Source: Nocardioides cavernae
GTDB lineage: Bacteria > Actinomycetota > Actinomycetes > Propionibacteriales > Nocardioidaceae
Direction: 5' to 3'
Assembly (NCBI RefSeq): GCF_016907475.1
Contig: NZ_JAFBCA010000001.1
Location: 2,790,001-2,854,000 of the forward strand
Length of the DNA: 64,000 nucleotides
Positions 1-8,389 of this stretch are shown one piece after another (within the stretch, counting starts at the first letter, position 1; every line of letters starts with the position of its first letter). The notes beneath the pieces are model-generated. The model had not been told where the DNA came from. It did not search any database and saw only the letters and a list, made by a program, of their open reading frames with translations. The position numbers were made by a program, and so were the translations under genes.

Positions 1-495
1 GAGCCCGAAGAAGACCAGCCCGCCGCTGACCAGCATCGACACGGCCACCAGGACCCGCGCCGGGGTCCAGTCGACGTAGGTGCACGCCCACCCGAACACG
101 ATGGTGGCCTGGGTCAGCCGCCCGAGCCGGCGCAGCGTGAACTGGTCGGCGCACACCTGCACGAGCAGGGGCACCGGCTTGGTCATCATCTGGTCCAGCC
201 GGCCGGTGCGGATGTAGCTGCCGATCCGCTCGACGCTGCCGATCGCCGTGTCGGCGACGGCCAGCGCGAGCGAGGCGCTGCCGTAGAGCAGCGCCACCTC
301 GGGGAGCGTGAAGCCCGCGAGGTCGTCGAGGTGGGCGAACATGATCCACAGGCCGACGAAGTCGAGAGCGGTGATCAGCCCGTTGCCCACGGCGAGCAGC
401 ACGAACGAGGTGGGGTACTGCCACGCCGCGCGGATCCACAGCCACGCGATCTGCAGGTAGGAGCGCAGGTGCAGCGCCGCCGCCGACTCAGCCAC
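1..495 (-). CDS. ABC-2 type exporter permease (partial, 3' end outside window)
   Basis: This is the N-terminal 165 codons of an integral membrane permease that runs off the left edge. It is read from a GTG at 495 that overlaps the TGA of the upstream permease, so the two are translationally coupled. The visible part has a short cytosolic start, then hydrophobic segments separated by a loop with ERIGSYIRTGRLDQMM. That loop is typical of the ABC2_membrane_6 permeases that pair as two dissimilar subunits with one ATPase. The substrate cannot be read from the sequence. The matching ATPase gene is not visible and probably lies further left. The family assignment is by recognition of pattern, not by a search. 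Confidence 0.75.
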   Translation of the reverse strand, partial: MAESAAALHLRSYLQIAWLWIRAAWQYPTSFVLLAVGNGLITALDFVGLWIMFAHLDDLAGFTLPEVALLYGSASLALAVADTAIGSVERIGSYIRTGRLDQMMTKPVPLLVQVCADQFTLRRLGRLTQATIVFGWACTYVDWTPARVLVAVSMLVSGGLVFFGL

Positions 496-1285
496 CCTGG
501 ACCACCACCTTGCGCGTGGCCAGGCGCACCACGCCCTGGCACGCGGCCAGCAGGACGACGGCCCACATCACCTGGAACCCGAGGGCAGCCACGAGGTCGG
601 AGCCGGTGTGCTTGCCGAGCCAGATGTCCGCGGGCACCTGGACGTACGACGCCCACGGCAGCGCCTGCGCGAGCGTGCCGAGCCACCCGGGGAACAGCAC
701 CAGGGGCAGCATCATCCCGCTGAAGAAGATCGCGAAGGCCCCGCTCATCACCTTCACGCCCGACTGGTCCAGCAACCAGAAGGCGGTGCTGGCGACCAGG
801 AACCGGATCGCGAAGCTCACCACGACCGCGAGCACCAGCGACACGGCGAAGGCCAGCGCGGTCAGCGAGGAGGAGGGGAGGGCGATGTCGAAGACGACGT
901 AGCCGATGACCGTGGGCCCGAGCCCCCGGGTGAGGAGGTGGTACGCCGCCCGGCCGAGGTCGCTGGCGAGGTACCACCCCACCAGCCCGACGGGCCGGTA
1001 GAGGTCGATCGCCACGTCACCGGTGCGGATCCGCTCCGCGAGGTCGTCGGTGGTGCCGCCGCCCCACAGTGCGATCGTCATCAGCAGCGCCTGGCCGAGC
1101 CAGACGTACGTCACCGCGTCCTGGGCGTCGTAGCCACCGGCGGTCGGGTTCGCGTCCCAGAGGGCGAGGTAGGCGTAGGAGTAGATGATCCCGAAGACCG
1201 AGTTGGTGAAGATCCCCGCGAGCGTCGCGGCCCGGTAGGTGGAGTATCGGCGGAACGCTCGGGTCGCGACGGCGACGTGCAGCAC
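488..1285 (-). CDS. ABC-2 type exporter permease
   Basis: Integral membrane subunit of an ABC exporter, about 265 aa, with roughly six hydrophobic segments and the loop DLAERIRTGDVAIDLYRPV after the second pair. This loop is characteristic of ABC2_membrane_6 permeases and corresponds to a similar loop in the next gene. I chose GTG at 1285 because an AGGGGG sequence lies six bases before it; an in-frame GTG at 1300 is the alternative. The gene is first in a minus-strand pair and its stop overlaps the start of the second permease, so the two probably form a heterodimer. The substrate is unknown. Confidence 0.8.
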   Translation of the reverse strand: MLHVAVATRAFRRYSTYRAATLAGIFTNSVFGIIYSYAYLALWDANPTAGGYDAQDAVTYVWLGQALLMTIALWGGGTTDDLAERIRTGDVAIDLYRPVGLVGWYLASDLGRAAYHLLTRGLGPTVIGYVVFDIALPSSSLTALAFAVSLVLAVVVSFAIRFLVASTAFWLLDQSGVKVMSGAFAIFFSGMMLPLVLFPGWLGTLAQALPWASYVQVPADIWLGKHTGSDLVAALGFQVMWAVVLLAACQGVVRLATRKVVVQGG

Positions 1286-1370
1286 CGGCTTCCCCCTCAC
1301 GCGTGTTCGATCCCCGGCCCACCCACGAGGGGGCCGGGGATCGTCTCACATCGCAGGGGTGCGGTGCACC

Positions 1371-1895
1371 TCAGCCGTGGCGGACGAGGTTGACCACGCC
1401 GATCGTGCGGCCCTGGGCGTCACGCGTGATGGCGACGCCGGCGCGCTTGGCGCGCGGGCTCAGCAGGATCTCCCGGTGGCCGGGGGAGTCGAGCCACAGG
1501 GAGACCATGGCCTCCGGGCTCAGGTCCGTGCCACGGACGAGCGTCTCGCCGGCCCAGGAGTTGTCGCACTTGCGGATGACCTCGCGCTGGTCGCGGTGCT
1601 CCAGCACCCCGGTGCGGGCGATCCGGGCGCCCCACTGCTCGGCGAGCTGGTCGGTGCAGACGTCGAAGTTCCAGATCTTGCGCAGTCCGTGCTCGGCGCG
1701 CGCCTGGTTGATCCGGACCATCAGCGCGTCCTCGAGCTGGTCGCTGCTCGAGTCGGCGGCGACGGCGGAGGCGGCGCGGGGCACGGCCCACGTGGTGGCC
1801 CCGGCCGCGGTGGGCACACCGGCGGTCGCGGCGGCGACGGCGGCGGCGACGACGCCGAGGCCGACGAGGCGCGAGAGGGGGCGGGAGTGCTGCAC
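1371..1895 (-). CDS. secreted CAP (SCP/PR-1) domain protein
   Basis: A small exported protein of about 174 aa. It starts at GTG 1895, seven bases after a GGAGGA ribosome binding site. The N-terminus is a signal peptide: a short basic stretch and then an Ala/Val-rich core. After about 50 residues comes a bacterial CAP domain with LMVRINQARAEHGL near its start, the internal WLDSPGHREILLSP motif and a C-terminal GVVNLV strand. The GHREILL motif is the hallmark of the family. CAP proteins are secreted or wall-associated and their molecular role in actinobacteria is mostly undefined. The long leader upstream contains an inverted repeat that may be regulatory. Confidence 0.85.
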   Translation of the reverse strand: MQHSRPLSRLVGLGVVAAAVAAATAGVPTAAGATTWAVPRAASAVAADSSSDQLEDALMVRINQARAEHGLRKIWNFDVCTDQLAEQWGARIARTGVLEHRDQREVIRKCDNSWAGETLVRGTDLSPEAMVSLWLDSPGHREILLSPRAKRAGVAITRDAQGRTIGVVNLVRHG

Positions 1896-2128
1896 GGGGG
1901 TGTCCTCCGGGGAAGATCCGCGGTTCGGGGGCGCGGGCAGATCTTGATGGAATCTTTTGGAACTAGGGATTGACCATAAGTAGGTCATGTGCCGAATGTC
2001 GAGCCCGCAGCAGCGACCCGCGCTGCATGCGGAAGGTTTCATCAAGTTTTGGCGTGCAGATCGCTGAGTTCGATCAGCACTGATGAAAGCGGCTTGATGC
2101 TTTCGCCATGACGAGAACGCGCAAAAAG
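1896..2128 (-). other. long, relatively AT-rich leader of the CAP gene
   Basis: No gene is visible between the CAP start and the terminator at 2129-2168. The stretch is noticeably poorer in GC than its surroundings. It holds three copies of the heptamer CTTGATG or its complement CATCAAG (1943-1949, 2040-2046, 2093-2099) and an inverted repeat at 1971-1987. In actinobacteria long leaders of wall-active secreted proteins sometimes hold riboswitches, but I could not match this one to a known class. I read it as promoter plus untranslated leader. Confidence 0.4.
1971..1987. promoter_or_regulatory. inverted repeat TGACC-N7-GGTCA upstream of the CAP gene
   Basis: Perfect five-base arms (1971-1975 and 1983-1987) separated by seven bases lie about 76-92 bases before the CAP start codon in the AT-richer leader. 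The layout suits a dimeric regulator site overlapping the promoter. No regulator gene is adjacent, so the binding protein is unknown. Confidence 0.35.
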
Positions 2129-2168
2129 AGACCCGTGGTCTGGACCTTTCGGTCCAGAACACGGGTCT
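2129..2168 (-). terminator. Rho-independent terminator of the PEBP gene
   Basis: Outer arms of nine bases (2129-2137 with 2160-2168) and inner arms of seven bases (2140-2146 with 2151-2157) close on a TTTC loop, with only a 2x2 internal mismatch. On the minus strand the hairpin is followed directly by CTTTTTG, so it works for transcripts coming from the PEBP gene just upstream. Confidence 0.85.
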
Positions 2169-2229
2169 GGTGGGATCTGAGGGACAGGTGTGACAGGTGG
2201 GGCGCGCGGTGGCAGTGCGCCCGGTCCGG

Positions 2230-2751
2230 TCAGTGCTGGTAGGTGCCGTGCAGGATCGCGCGTCCCAGGGTCTTGAAGGCCAGGTTGAAGGAGACCACCG
2301 CGTTGGAGGCGTCCGCGTCGACGCCCAACGTGGCGTCCTTCACCGCGTGCACCACGAAGAAGTAGCGGTGCGGGTGGTCGCCCTCCGGCGGTGCCGCCCC
2401 CATGAACCCCGCCGCACCGCCGTCGTGGCGGACGTGGAAGGCGTTGCCCGGCAGGTCTCCCGAGGCCGCGCCGGCGGGCAGGGAGGTCACGTCGGCCGGG
2501 ATGTCGACCAGGCTCCAGTGCCAGAAGCCGCTCGGGGTGGGCGCGTCCGGGTCGAAGCAGGTCACCACGTAGGACTGGGTGCCATCAGGCGCCCCCGACC
2601 AGCTGAGCTGCGGTGAGGTGTTGCCGCGGTCGGCCACCTGGTCGTCCTTCAGCGGTGCGCCGTCGGTGACGTCCTCGCTCGTGACGGTGAAGGAGTCGGT
2701 CGCCGGCAGGTAGTCGTAGGGATTGGGGGCCACGGGTCGCTCGATGCTCAT
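2230..2751 (-). CDS. PEBP family protein (YbhB/YbcL type)
   Basis: A soluble protein of 173 aa from the phosphatidylethanolamine-binding protein family, with the usual length for the bacterial YbhB/YbcL group. Visible family features are DFDPDAP-like [20 protein letters not shown] around residues 66-85 and the GYxGPxPP-equivalent [19 protein letters not shown] around 115-133, which form the small anion-binding pocket. No signal peptide is seen. Cellular roles of bacterial members are poorly defined; binding of small anionic ligands or modulation of kinases has been proposed for the wider family. A strong terminator follows, so it is monocistronic. Confidence 0.88.
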   Translation of the reverse strand: MSIERPVAPNPYDYLPATDSFTVTSEDVTDGAPLKDDQVADRGNTSPQLSWSGAPDGTQSYVVTCFDPDAPTPSGFWHWSLVDIPADVTSLPAGAASGDLPGNAFHVRHDGGAAGFMGAAPPEGDHPHRYFFVVHAVKDATLGVDADASNAVVSFNLAFKTLGRAILHGTYQH

Positions 2752-2800
2752 TCCTCGAACGTAGCCACCCGCCTGCGCGCCCGAAAGGGACAATCGGTGC

Positions 2801-4036
2801 ATGACCGATCGCGGTGCCGCCCCCCATCCCTACCTGGCGGGGCTGGTGCTCACCGGTCGCAAGGTCGTGGTCGTGGGCGGCGGGCACGTCGCGCAGCGCC
2901 GCGTCTCGGGCCTGCTCGGCGCCGGCGCCGACGTCACGGTGGTCAGCCTCGACGTGACTCCGGCGCTGGAAGGACTCAAGGGCGAGCTGACGCTCGTGCT
3001 GCGCGAGTTCACCGAGACCGACCTGGACGGCGCCTGGTACGTCGTCGCCGCGACCGACGACCCCGCGGTCAACGCGCGCGTGGTCGCGGCCGCCGACGCC
3101 CGCCACACCTTCTGCGTCCGCGCCGACGACGCGCTCGGCGGCACTGCGTGGACCCCGGCCGTGGGCCACCACGGCACGGTGACCGTGGGGGTGCTCGGCA
3201 ACCGCGAGCCGAGGAAGTCGGCCTCGCTGCGCGACGACATCGTCACCGCGCTGCGCGACGGGCACTTGACGGCGTCCGACGCGCTCGACCGGAGCCCTGG
3301 CGTCGTGCTCGTGGGTGGTGGACCGGGCGAGCCGGAGCTCGTCACGGTCGCGGCCCGCCACGCCCTCGCGACCGCCGACGTCGTGGTCGCCGACCGGCTG
3401 GCGCCACGTGAGCTCCTCGACGAGCTCGGGCCTCACGTCGAGCTGATCGACGTCGCCAAGCTGCCACGGGGTCGGTCCGCCTCGCAGCAGACGATCAACG
3501 AGGTCATCATCGACCGGGCGCGCGCCGGCAAGCGGGTGGTGCGGTTCAAGGGAGGCGACAACTTCGTCTTCGGCCGCGGCTACGAGGAGCTGCTGGCGTG
3601 CGCGGCCGCCGACGTACCCGTCACCGTCGTACCGGGGCTCAGCTCGGCCATCGCCGTCCCGGCGCGGGTCGGCATCCCGGTGACCCACCGCGGGGTCGCC
3701 CACGAGTTCACCGTCATCTCCGGGCACCTCCCGCCCGGCCATCCGGACTCGCTGGTGGCGTGGGACGCGGTCGCCGGCCTCCGGGGCACCCTCGTCCTGC
3801 TGATGGCGGTCGACAACGCGCCCGCGATCGCGGAGGCCCTGCTCGCCGGCGGGCGCGACGCGGCCACTCCCGTGGCCGTCATCGTGGACGGCACCATGCC
3901 GACCGAGCGCACGGTCCTGAGCACCCTCGGCACGCTGGCCGCGGACGTGGCCGCCCACCGCGTCGTCCCGCCCGCGATCATCGTGGTGGGCGAGGTCGTC
4001 GCCGTGGCGCGTCCGGCACACTACGGGCGTGGCTGA
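2801..4036 (+). CDS. cysG: siroheme synthase: precorrin-2 dehydrogenase fused to uroporphyrinogen-III C-methyltransferase
   Basis: Converts uroporphyrinogen III towards siroheme, the cofactor of sulfite and nitrite reductases, in the cytosol. The N-terminal half is the NAD-binding precorrin-2 dehydrogenase with GGGHVAQRR at 26-34. The C-terminal half, from about residue 167, is the SAM-dependent methyltransferase with [14 protein letters not shown] and the later [14 protein letters not shown] (about 247-260). The protein is 411 aa, shorter than enterobacterial CysG (about 457), so the ferrochelatase part may be reduced. The following RNA methyltransferase gene starts inside the last codons, suggesting co-translation without an obvious functional link. 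Confidence 0.88.
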   Translation: MTDRGAAPHPYLAGLVLTGRKVVVVGGGHVAQRRVSGLLGAGADVTVVSLDVTPALEGLKGELTLVLREFTETDLDGAWYVVAATDDPAVNARVVAAADARHTFCVRADDALGGTAWTPAVGHHGTVTVGVLGNREPRKSASLRDDIVTALRDGHLTASDALDRSPGVVLVGGGPGEPELVTVAARHALATADVVVADRLAPRELLDELGPHVELIDVAKLPRGRSASQQTINEVIIDRARAGKRVVRFKGGDNFVFGRGYEELLACAAADVPVTVVPGLSSAIAVPARVGIPVTHRGVAHEFTVISGHLPPGHPDSLVAWDAVAGLRGTLVLLMAVDNAPAIAEALLAGGRDAATPVAVIVDGTMPTERTVLSTLGTLAADVAAHRVVPPAIIVVGEVVAVARPAHYGRG

Positions 4037-4877
4037 CCCCGACCCGACCGACCAGACAGTCACGGCAGGCGCGCCGGGCGCGATCGTCGAGCTGGACGAT
4101 CCCGGCGACCCGCGCCTGGCCGACTACCGCGACCTGCGCGACGTCGAGCTCCGCAAGAGCCTGGAGGCCGAGCACGGGCTCTTCCTGGCCGAGGGGGAGA
4201 AGGTGGTGCGCCGCGCGATCGAGGGCGGCCACGAGGCGCGGTCGTTCCTGATGGCGCCGCGGTGGCTCGACGGGCTCGCCGACGTGCTCGAACTCAGCTC
4301 CGCGCCCTGCTACGTGCTGTCCGAGGCGCTCATCGAGCAGGTCACCGGCTTCCACGTCCATCGCGGCGCGCTGGCGTCGCTGCGCCGGCGGCCCCTCCCG
4401 CCCGTGGACGACGTGCTCGCCGGGGCACGCTCGGTGCTGGTGCTCGAGGACCTGGTCGACCACACCAACGTCGGCGCGGTCTTCCGGTCCGGCGCCGCCC
4501 TGGGCTTCGACGCCGTGCTGCTCGCACCACGATGTGCGGACCCGCTCTACCGCCGCTCGATCAAGGTCGGCATGGGTGCGGTGTTCTCCACGCCGTGGAC
4601 CCGGGTCCCCGACTGGTACGACGCCCTGCCGGACCTCTCCCGCCGCGGCTTCACGACGGTCGCGCTGACGCTCGGGCCCGACTCGCTGCCCATCGAGGAG
4701 GCCGTCGCCGGAGTCGACCGCCTCGCCCTCGTGCTGGGGTCGGAGGGGCACGGCCTGTCGTCGCGCTGGGAGGCCTCGGCCGACCGCCGTGCCGTGATCC
4801 CGATGGCGGCCGGCATCGACTCCCTCAACGTCGCGGCCGCCAGCGCCGTGGCCTGCTACGCCGCCGCCCGACGCTGA
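4029..4877 (+). CDS. TrmH/SpoU-family RNA 2'-O-methyltransferase
   Basis: A 282-aa SPOUT methyltransferase that methylates a ribose 2'-OH in rRNA or tRNA using SAM. An N-terminal RNA-binding domain (about 30-110) precedes the knotted catalytic domain, with motif 1 around DHTNVGAVFRS, motif 2 LGSEGHGLS (about 236-244) and motif 3 IPMAAGIDSLNVAAA (about 257-271). GTG 4029 overlaps the cysG stop at 4036. A second, divergent family member lies 0.6 kb downstream on the other strand. The target nucleotide cannot be inferred. Confidence 0.88.
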   Translation: MADPDPTDQTVTAGAPGAIVELDDPGDPRLADYRDLRDVELRKSLEAEHGLFLAEGEKVVRRAIEGGHEARSFLMAPRWLDGLADVLELSSAPCYVLSEALIEQVTGFHVHRGALASLRRRPLPPVDDVLAGARSVLVLEDLVDHTNVGAVFRSGAALGFDAVLLAPRCADPLYRRSIKVGMGAVFSTPWTRVPDWYDALPDLSRRGFTTVALTLGPDSLPIEEAVAGVDRLALVLGSEGHGLSSRWEASADRRAVIPMAAGIDSLNVAAASAVACYAAARR

Positions 4878-4880
4878 GAC

Positions 4881-5486
4881 TCAGCCCAGCCGGTGCCGCA
4901 GCCGTCGGGCGGCCACGAAGACCAGGGCGATGCCGATCAGCACGTAGACGACGTTGCTGACCGGTCCGACGTACCCCTCGACGACGTGCCACTGCTCACC
5001 GAGCTCGTAGCCGGCCAGGATCAGCGCCGCGTTCCAGACCAGGCTGCCCGCCGTCGTGAAGACGCAGAAGCGCAGCAGCGGCATCCGGTCGATGCCGGCG
5101 GGGATCGAGATGAGGCTGCGGACGCCCGGCACCAGCCGTCCGACGAAGACCGCGGTGCGCCCGTGCCGGCCGAACCAGGCCACGGCCCGGCGGACGTCGT
5201 GGGCGTGCATCAGCGGGATCCGGTCGGCCAGCGCGCAGATGCGTTCCAGCCCCCAGGCCGCGCCGAGCCAGTAGAGGACGAGCGCCCCCACCAACGAGCC
5301 GGCCGTCGCCCAGGCGATGGCGGCGGAGACGCTGTAGTAGCCCTGGCTGGCGGTGTAGCCGGCGAGCGGCAGCACCAGCTCGCTCGGCACCGGCGGGAAC
5401 ACCGTCTCGAGGGCGGTGGCGAGGCCGACCCCGGGGGAGCCGACGGTGCGCATGACGAGCACGACCCAGTCGAGCACTGCCTCCAC
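4881..5486 (-). CDS. DedA family membrane protein
   Basis: An integral membrane protein of 201 aa from the DedA/VTT family. Members are lipid scramblase-like or needed for membrane homeostasis. Diagnostic features are ETVFPPVPSELVLPLAGY near residue 27, with the conserved acidic and proline residues, and GRLVPGVRSLISIPAG at about 116-131, with the arginines of the re-entrant loop. It is the last gene of a probable def-trmH-dedA minus-strand operon, 15 bases after the preceding stop. Its own stop sits in a palindrome shared with the convergent gene's stop (4873-4885). Confidence 0.9.
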   Translation of the reverse strand: MEAVLDWVVLVMRTVGSPGVGLATALETVFPPVPSELVLPLAGYTASQGYYSVSAAIAWATAGSLVGALVLYWLGAAWGLERICALADRIPLMHAHDVRRAVAWFGRHGRTAVFVGRLVPGVRSLISIPAGIDRMPLLRFCVFTTAGSLVWNAALILAGYELGEQWHVVEGYVGPVSNVVYVLIGIALVFVAARRLRHRLG

Positions 5487-5501
5487 GTCGTACGCCGTCC
5501 C

Positions 5502-6296
5502 TCAGCCGCGCTGGCGCAGCGACTCGTGGAGCACGATCGAGCCGGCCACGGCGGCGTTGAGTGACGAGGCGGTGCCGACCATCGGGATGGCGACGACCTC
5601 GTCGCACGCGTCCCGCCACCCCGAGGACAGGCCGTGGGTCTCGTTGCCGACCACGATCACCACCCGACCCCCCAGGTCGGCGTCCGCCAGGACGCCACCC
5701 ACCTCGTCGGTGCCGACGATGCGGTAGCCGTGGGCGTGGGCGTGCTCGACGACGGGGCCGGGGCCGGGCACGCGCAGCACCGTCAGGGCGAACAGCGAAC
5801 CGGTGCTGGCGCGCACCGCCTGCGGGTCGTAGGGGTCGGCGGCGTGGCCGGTGACGACCAGCGCGGAGGCGCCGAAGGCGTCCGCCGAGCGGGCCAGGGT
5901 GCCGATGTTGCCGGGGCTCGTGGGGCGGTCGAAGACCACGACGGGACCGTGCGGCCGTCGCGAGTCCTCCAGGCGCGCGACACCGTCGTCGGGCATCTCG
6001 ACGACCGCGACCAGCTCGGCCCCCTCCTCGCGACCGCTGAGCCGGGCGTGCAGCTCGGGGGAGAGCAGCACCCGTTCGGCGTCGGTCGTCGACCAGAGGC
6101 CGTCTGACCACGTGGAGGCGGCGCCGTCGGCGCGCAGCAGGGCGCGCACGGTCCAGCCCTCCTCGACGGCCCGGGTGATCGGGCGGACGCCCTGCACCAG
6201 GAACTCGCGGTTGCGGTGGCGCTTGGAGCGGTTGGTCAGGAGCGCCTCCCACTGCTGGAAGCGCGCGTTCTCCCGCGTGATGCGCAGCTCATGCAT
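5502..6296 (-). CDS. TrmH/SpoU-family RNA 2'-O-methyltransferase
   Basis: A 264-aa SPOUT RNA methyltransferase. Motif 1 is RPTSPGNIGTLAR (124-136), motif 2 VVGNETHGLS (215-224) and motif 3 IPMVGTASSLNAAVA (237-251). The basic N-terminus (NRSKRHRNREFLVQG) probably contacts RNA. The ATG at 6296 lies five bases after the def stop, so it is likely translated with peptide deformylase. It shares only the family motifs with the enzyme at 4029-4877, so the two probably modify different sites. Confidence 0.88.
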   Translation of the reverse strand: MHELRITRENARFQQWEALLTNRSKRHRNREFLVQGVRPITRAVEEGWTVRALLRADGAASTWSDGLWSTTDAERVLLSPELHARLSGREEGAELVAVVEMPDDGVARLEDSRRPHGPVVVFDRPTSPGNIGTLARSADAFGASALVVTGHAADPYDPQAVRASTGSLFALTVLRVPGPGPVVEHAHAHGYRIVGTDEVGGVLADADLGGRVVIVVGNETHGLSSGWRDACDEVVAIPMVGTASSLNAAVAGSIVLHESLRQRG

Positions 6297-6301
6297 CAGC
6301 G

Positions 6302-6931
6302 TCAGCCTGCGGCGTCGGCGGGCCAGGACAGCGGGAAGTCCTCGGCGGCGGCGTCGTGCTTCTTGGTCAGCCGCTTGCGCGACTTCGACGAGAGACGGTC
6401 GCCGAAGACGGTGCCGAGGGTGTGGTCGGTCTCGTGCTGCAGGCACCGGGCGAGAAGGCCGTCGCCCTCGAAGGACACCGGCCGGCCGTCGAGACCCTGG
6501 CCGTCGACGCGCGCCCAGTCGGGGCGGGGACACGGCTCGAAGGAGCCGGGGAAGGACAGGCAGCCCTCGTCGTCGTCCTCGAGGCGGCGGTCCTTGCCCT
6601 CCGGGAGGGTGAGAACGGGGTTGCAGACGACGCCGACGGTGCGCACGCCCTCGTCGTCGGGGCAGTCGAAGACGAACATCGCGATGTCCTCGCCGATCTG
6701 GCACGCCGCCAGCCCGACCCCCTCGGCGGCGTACATCGTCGCCACCATGTCGGCGGCCAGCGCGGCGAGCGCGTCGTCGTACTCCGTCACCGCGGCCTGG
6801 GGGCGGTGCATGACCGGCGTGCCCCAGCGGGTGATCGGCCGGATGGTGCCGTCCGTGGGCAGGGGGCCGTGGGGCGCCTGGACACCGGGGTCCGTGCCGG
6901 GGTGGGCGTCGGTCGGCTGCTCGTCGGGCAT
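6302..6931 (-). CDS. def: peptide deformylase
   Basis: Removes the formyl group from the N-terminal methionine of new proteins. All three active-site motifs are present in the 209-aa product: GVGLAACQIG (71-80), EGCLSFPG with the metal-binding cysteine (122-129), and HETDH (166-170). A proline- and acid-rich N-terminal extension of about 28 residues precedes the catalytic core, a common feature of actinobacterial forms. The gene heads the def-trmH-dedA unit and is divergent from the acyl-CoA dehydrogenase pair, with 87 bases between them. Confidence 0.93.
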   Translation of the reverse strand: MPDEQPTDAHPGTDPGVQAPHGPLPTDGTIRPITRWGTPVMHRPQAAVTEYDDALAALAADMVATMYAAEGVGLAACQIGEDIAMFVFDCPDDEGVRTVGVVCNPVLTLPEGKDRRLEDDDEGCLSFPGSFEPCPRPDWARVDGQGLDGRPVSFEGDGLLARCLQHETDHTLGTVFGDRLSSKSRKRLTKKHDAAAEDFPLSWPADAAG

Positions 6932-6994
6932 GCGGGGGATCCTAGCCAGCGGGGGGTGCACCACCCGCAGGGCGGCAGGGTGCTGGCGATGGTT

Positions 6995-7009
6995 GTAACT
7001 CACAGTTAC
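6995..7009. promoter_or_regulatory. perfect palindrome gtaact-cac-agttac before the acyl-CoA dehydrogenase pair
   Basis: Six-base arms with a three-base spacer end nine bases before the ATG of the first acyl-CoA dehydrogenase. The position would let a bound repressor block transcription start or the ribosome site. Fatty-acid degradation genes in actinobacteria are commonly controlled by TetR-type repressors binding such short palindromes. No repressor gene is adjacent. Confidence 0.55.
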
Positions 7010-7018
7010 CTTGTCTGC

Positions 7019-8389
7019 ATGTCCTTCATCAGCAACCTCCGGCCGGGCGGGCGCCACGGGTTGTCGTCCCGGGAGACCCGCGACCCGATCGGTCTCGCGG
7101 TCGCCGCGGTCAACCGGTTGGCGCAGAGCGAGCTGATCGACCGGGTGGGCCTGCGCAAGCAGGCCGAGCACGCGGTCTACTCGACCACGCGCAACGGCTT
7201 CCGGGTGGCCACCGCCGCAGGACGGACCTTCGCCCGCGCCGGTCGGCGCACCGCCGGGGCCCGTCCCGCCACCGCCGCGTCGCGCGGCGTCTTCGACCTC
7301 ACGCCGACCGATGACGAGGCGATGCTCCTCGACGTGGTCCGCGAGCTGGCCACCGAGGTGCTGCGCCCCGCCGCCTCCGCCGCCGACGAGGCGTGCGCGC
7401 CCCCGGCGGAGGTCCTGGCCGCCGCCCAGGACGTCGGCCTGCCCGTCCTCGGTGTCCCCGAGGAGCTCGGCGGGATCATGGAGGAGCGCTCGGCCACGGC
7501 CGGGGCCCTCGTCGCCGAGGCCCTGGCGCAGGGCGACATGGGTCTCGCCGTCGCCACCCTCGCCCCGGGCGCCGTCGCCACGGCCATCGGTCTCTGGGGC
7601 ACCGAGGCCCAGCAGCAGACCTACCTGCCCGCGTTCACCGACAGCTCGGGGCCTGGCGTCCCTGCCGCGGCCCTGACGCTCGCCGAGCCGACGGTGCTGT
7701 TCGACCCCTTCGAGCTCGCGACCACCGCCCTGCGCGACGACGACGGCTTCGTCCTCGACGGGGTGAAGTCGGCTGTCGTCCGCGGAGCCGAGGCCGAGCT
7801 CTTCGTGGTCGCCGCGATGCTCGACGGCATCCCGGCGCTCTTCCTCGTCGAGTCCGGCACCGATGGGCTCGAGGTGGAGGCCGACCCCTCGATGGGCGTG
7901 CGGGCCGCCGCGCTGTCCCGCCTGCACCTCACCGGCGTACGGGTCGGGGAAGACGCGCTGCTCGGCGACACCGACGGCATCGCGTACGCCGAGTGCGTCC
8001 GCCTCTCGCGCCTCGCGTGGTGCGCGCTGGCGGTGGGCACCGGGCAGGCGGTCCTCGACTACGTCAAGGGCTACGTCAACGGGCGTGAGGCGTTCGGCGA
8101 GCCGATCAGCCACCGCCAGTCGGTCGCCTTCATGGTCGCCGACATGGCCATCGAGGTGCAGGCGATGCGCCTGCTCACTTGGAAGGCCGCCTCGCGCGCC
8201 ACCCGCGGCCAGGACTTCGCCCGCGAGGTCGGGCTGGCCCGTCAGCTGTGCACCGAGAAGGGCATGCGGATCGGCCTCGACGGCGTCCAGCTCCTCGGCG
8301 GGCACGGCTTCGTCAAGGAACACCCGGTCGAACGGTGGTACCGCGACCTGCGGGCCGTCGGCGTGATGGAAGGCGCGGTGCTGGTCTGA
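7019..8389 (+). CDS. acyl-CoA dehydrogenase family protein (FadE24-like)
   Basis: A 456-aa flavoprotein of the acyl-CoA dehydrogenase fold. A basic N-terminal stretch of about 95 residues is followed by the helical domain (about 100-220), a shortened middle beta domain and the C-terminal helical domain with NGREAFGEPISHRQSVAFMV and QLLGGHGFVKEHPVERWYRD. The middle domain lacks an obvious catalytic-base motif, so this may be the less active partner of a heteromeric enzyme. Its TGA overlaps the ATG of the next gene. Size, order and pairing resemble fadE24-fadE23 of mycobacteria. A palindromic operator sits just before the start. Confidence 0.82.
   Translation: MSFISNLRPGGRHGLSSRETRDPIGLAVAAVNRLAQSELIDRVGLRKQAEHAVYSTTRNGFRVATAAGRTFARAGRRTAGARPATAASRGVFDLTPTDDEAMLLDVVRELATEVLRPAASAADEACAPPAEVLAAAQDVGLPVLGVPEELGGIMEERSATAGALVAEALAQGDMGLAVATLAPGAVATAIGLWGTEAQQQTYLPAFTDSSGPGVPAAALTLAEPTVLFDPFELATTALRDDDGFVLDGVKSAVVRGAEAELFVVAAMLDGIPALFLVESGTDGLEVEADPSMGVRAAALSRLHLTGVRVGEDALLGDTDGIAYAECVRLSRLAWCALAVGTGQAVLDYVKGYVNGREAFGEPISHRQSVAFMVADMAIEVQAMRLLTWKAASRATRGQDFAREVGLARQLCTEKGMRIGLDGVQLLGGHGFVKEHPVERWYRDLRAVGVMEGAVLV

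Noticed and set aside
2140..2157. A DosR-like GGACC...GGTCC sequence
   Set aside because: It is the tip of the terminator hairpin at 2129-2168 and has no gene start at the right distance.
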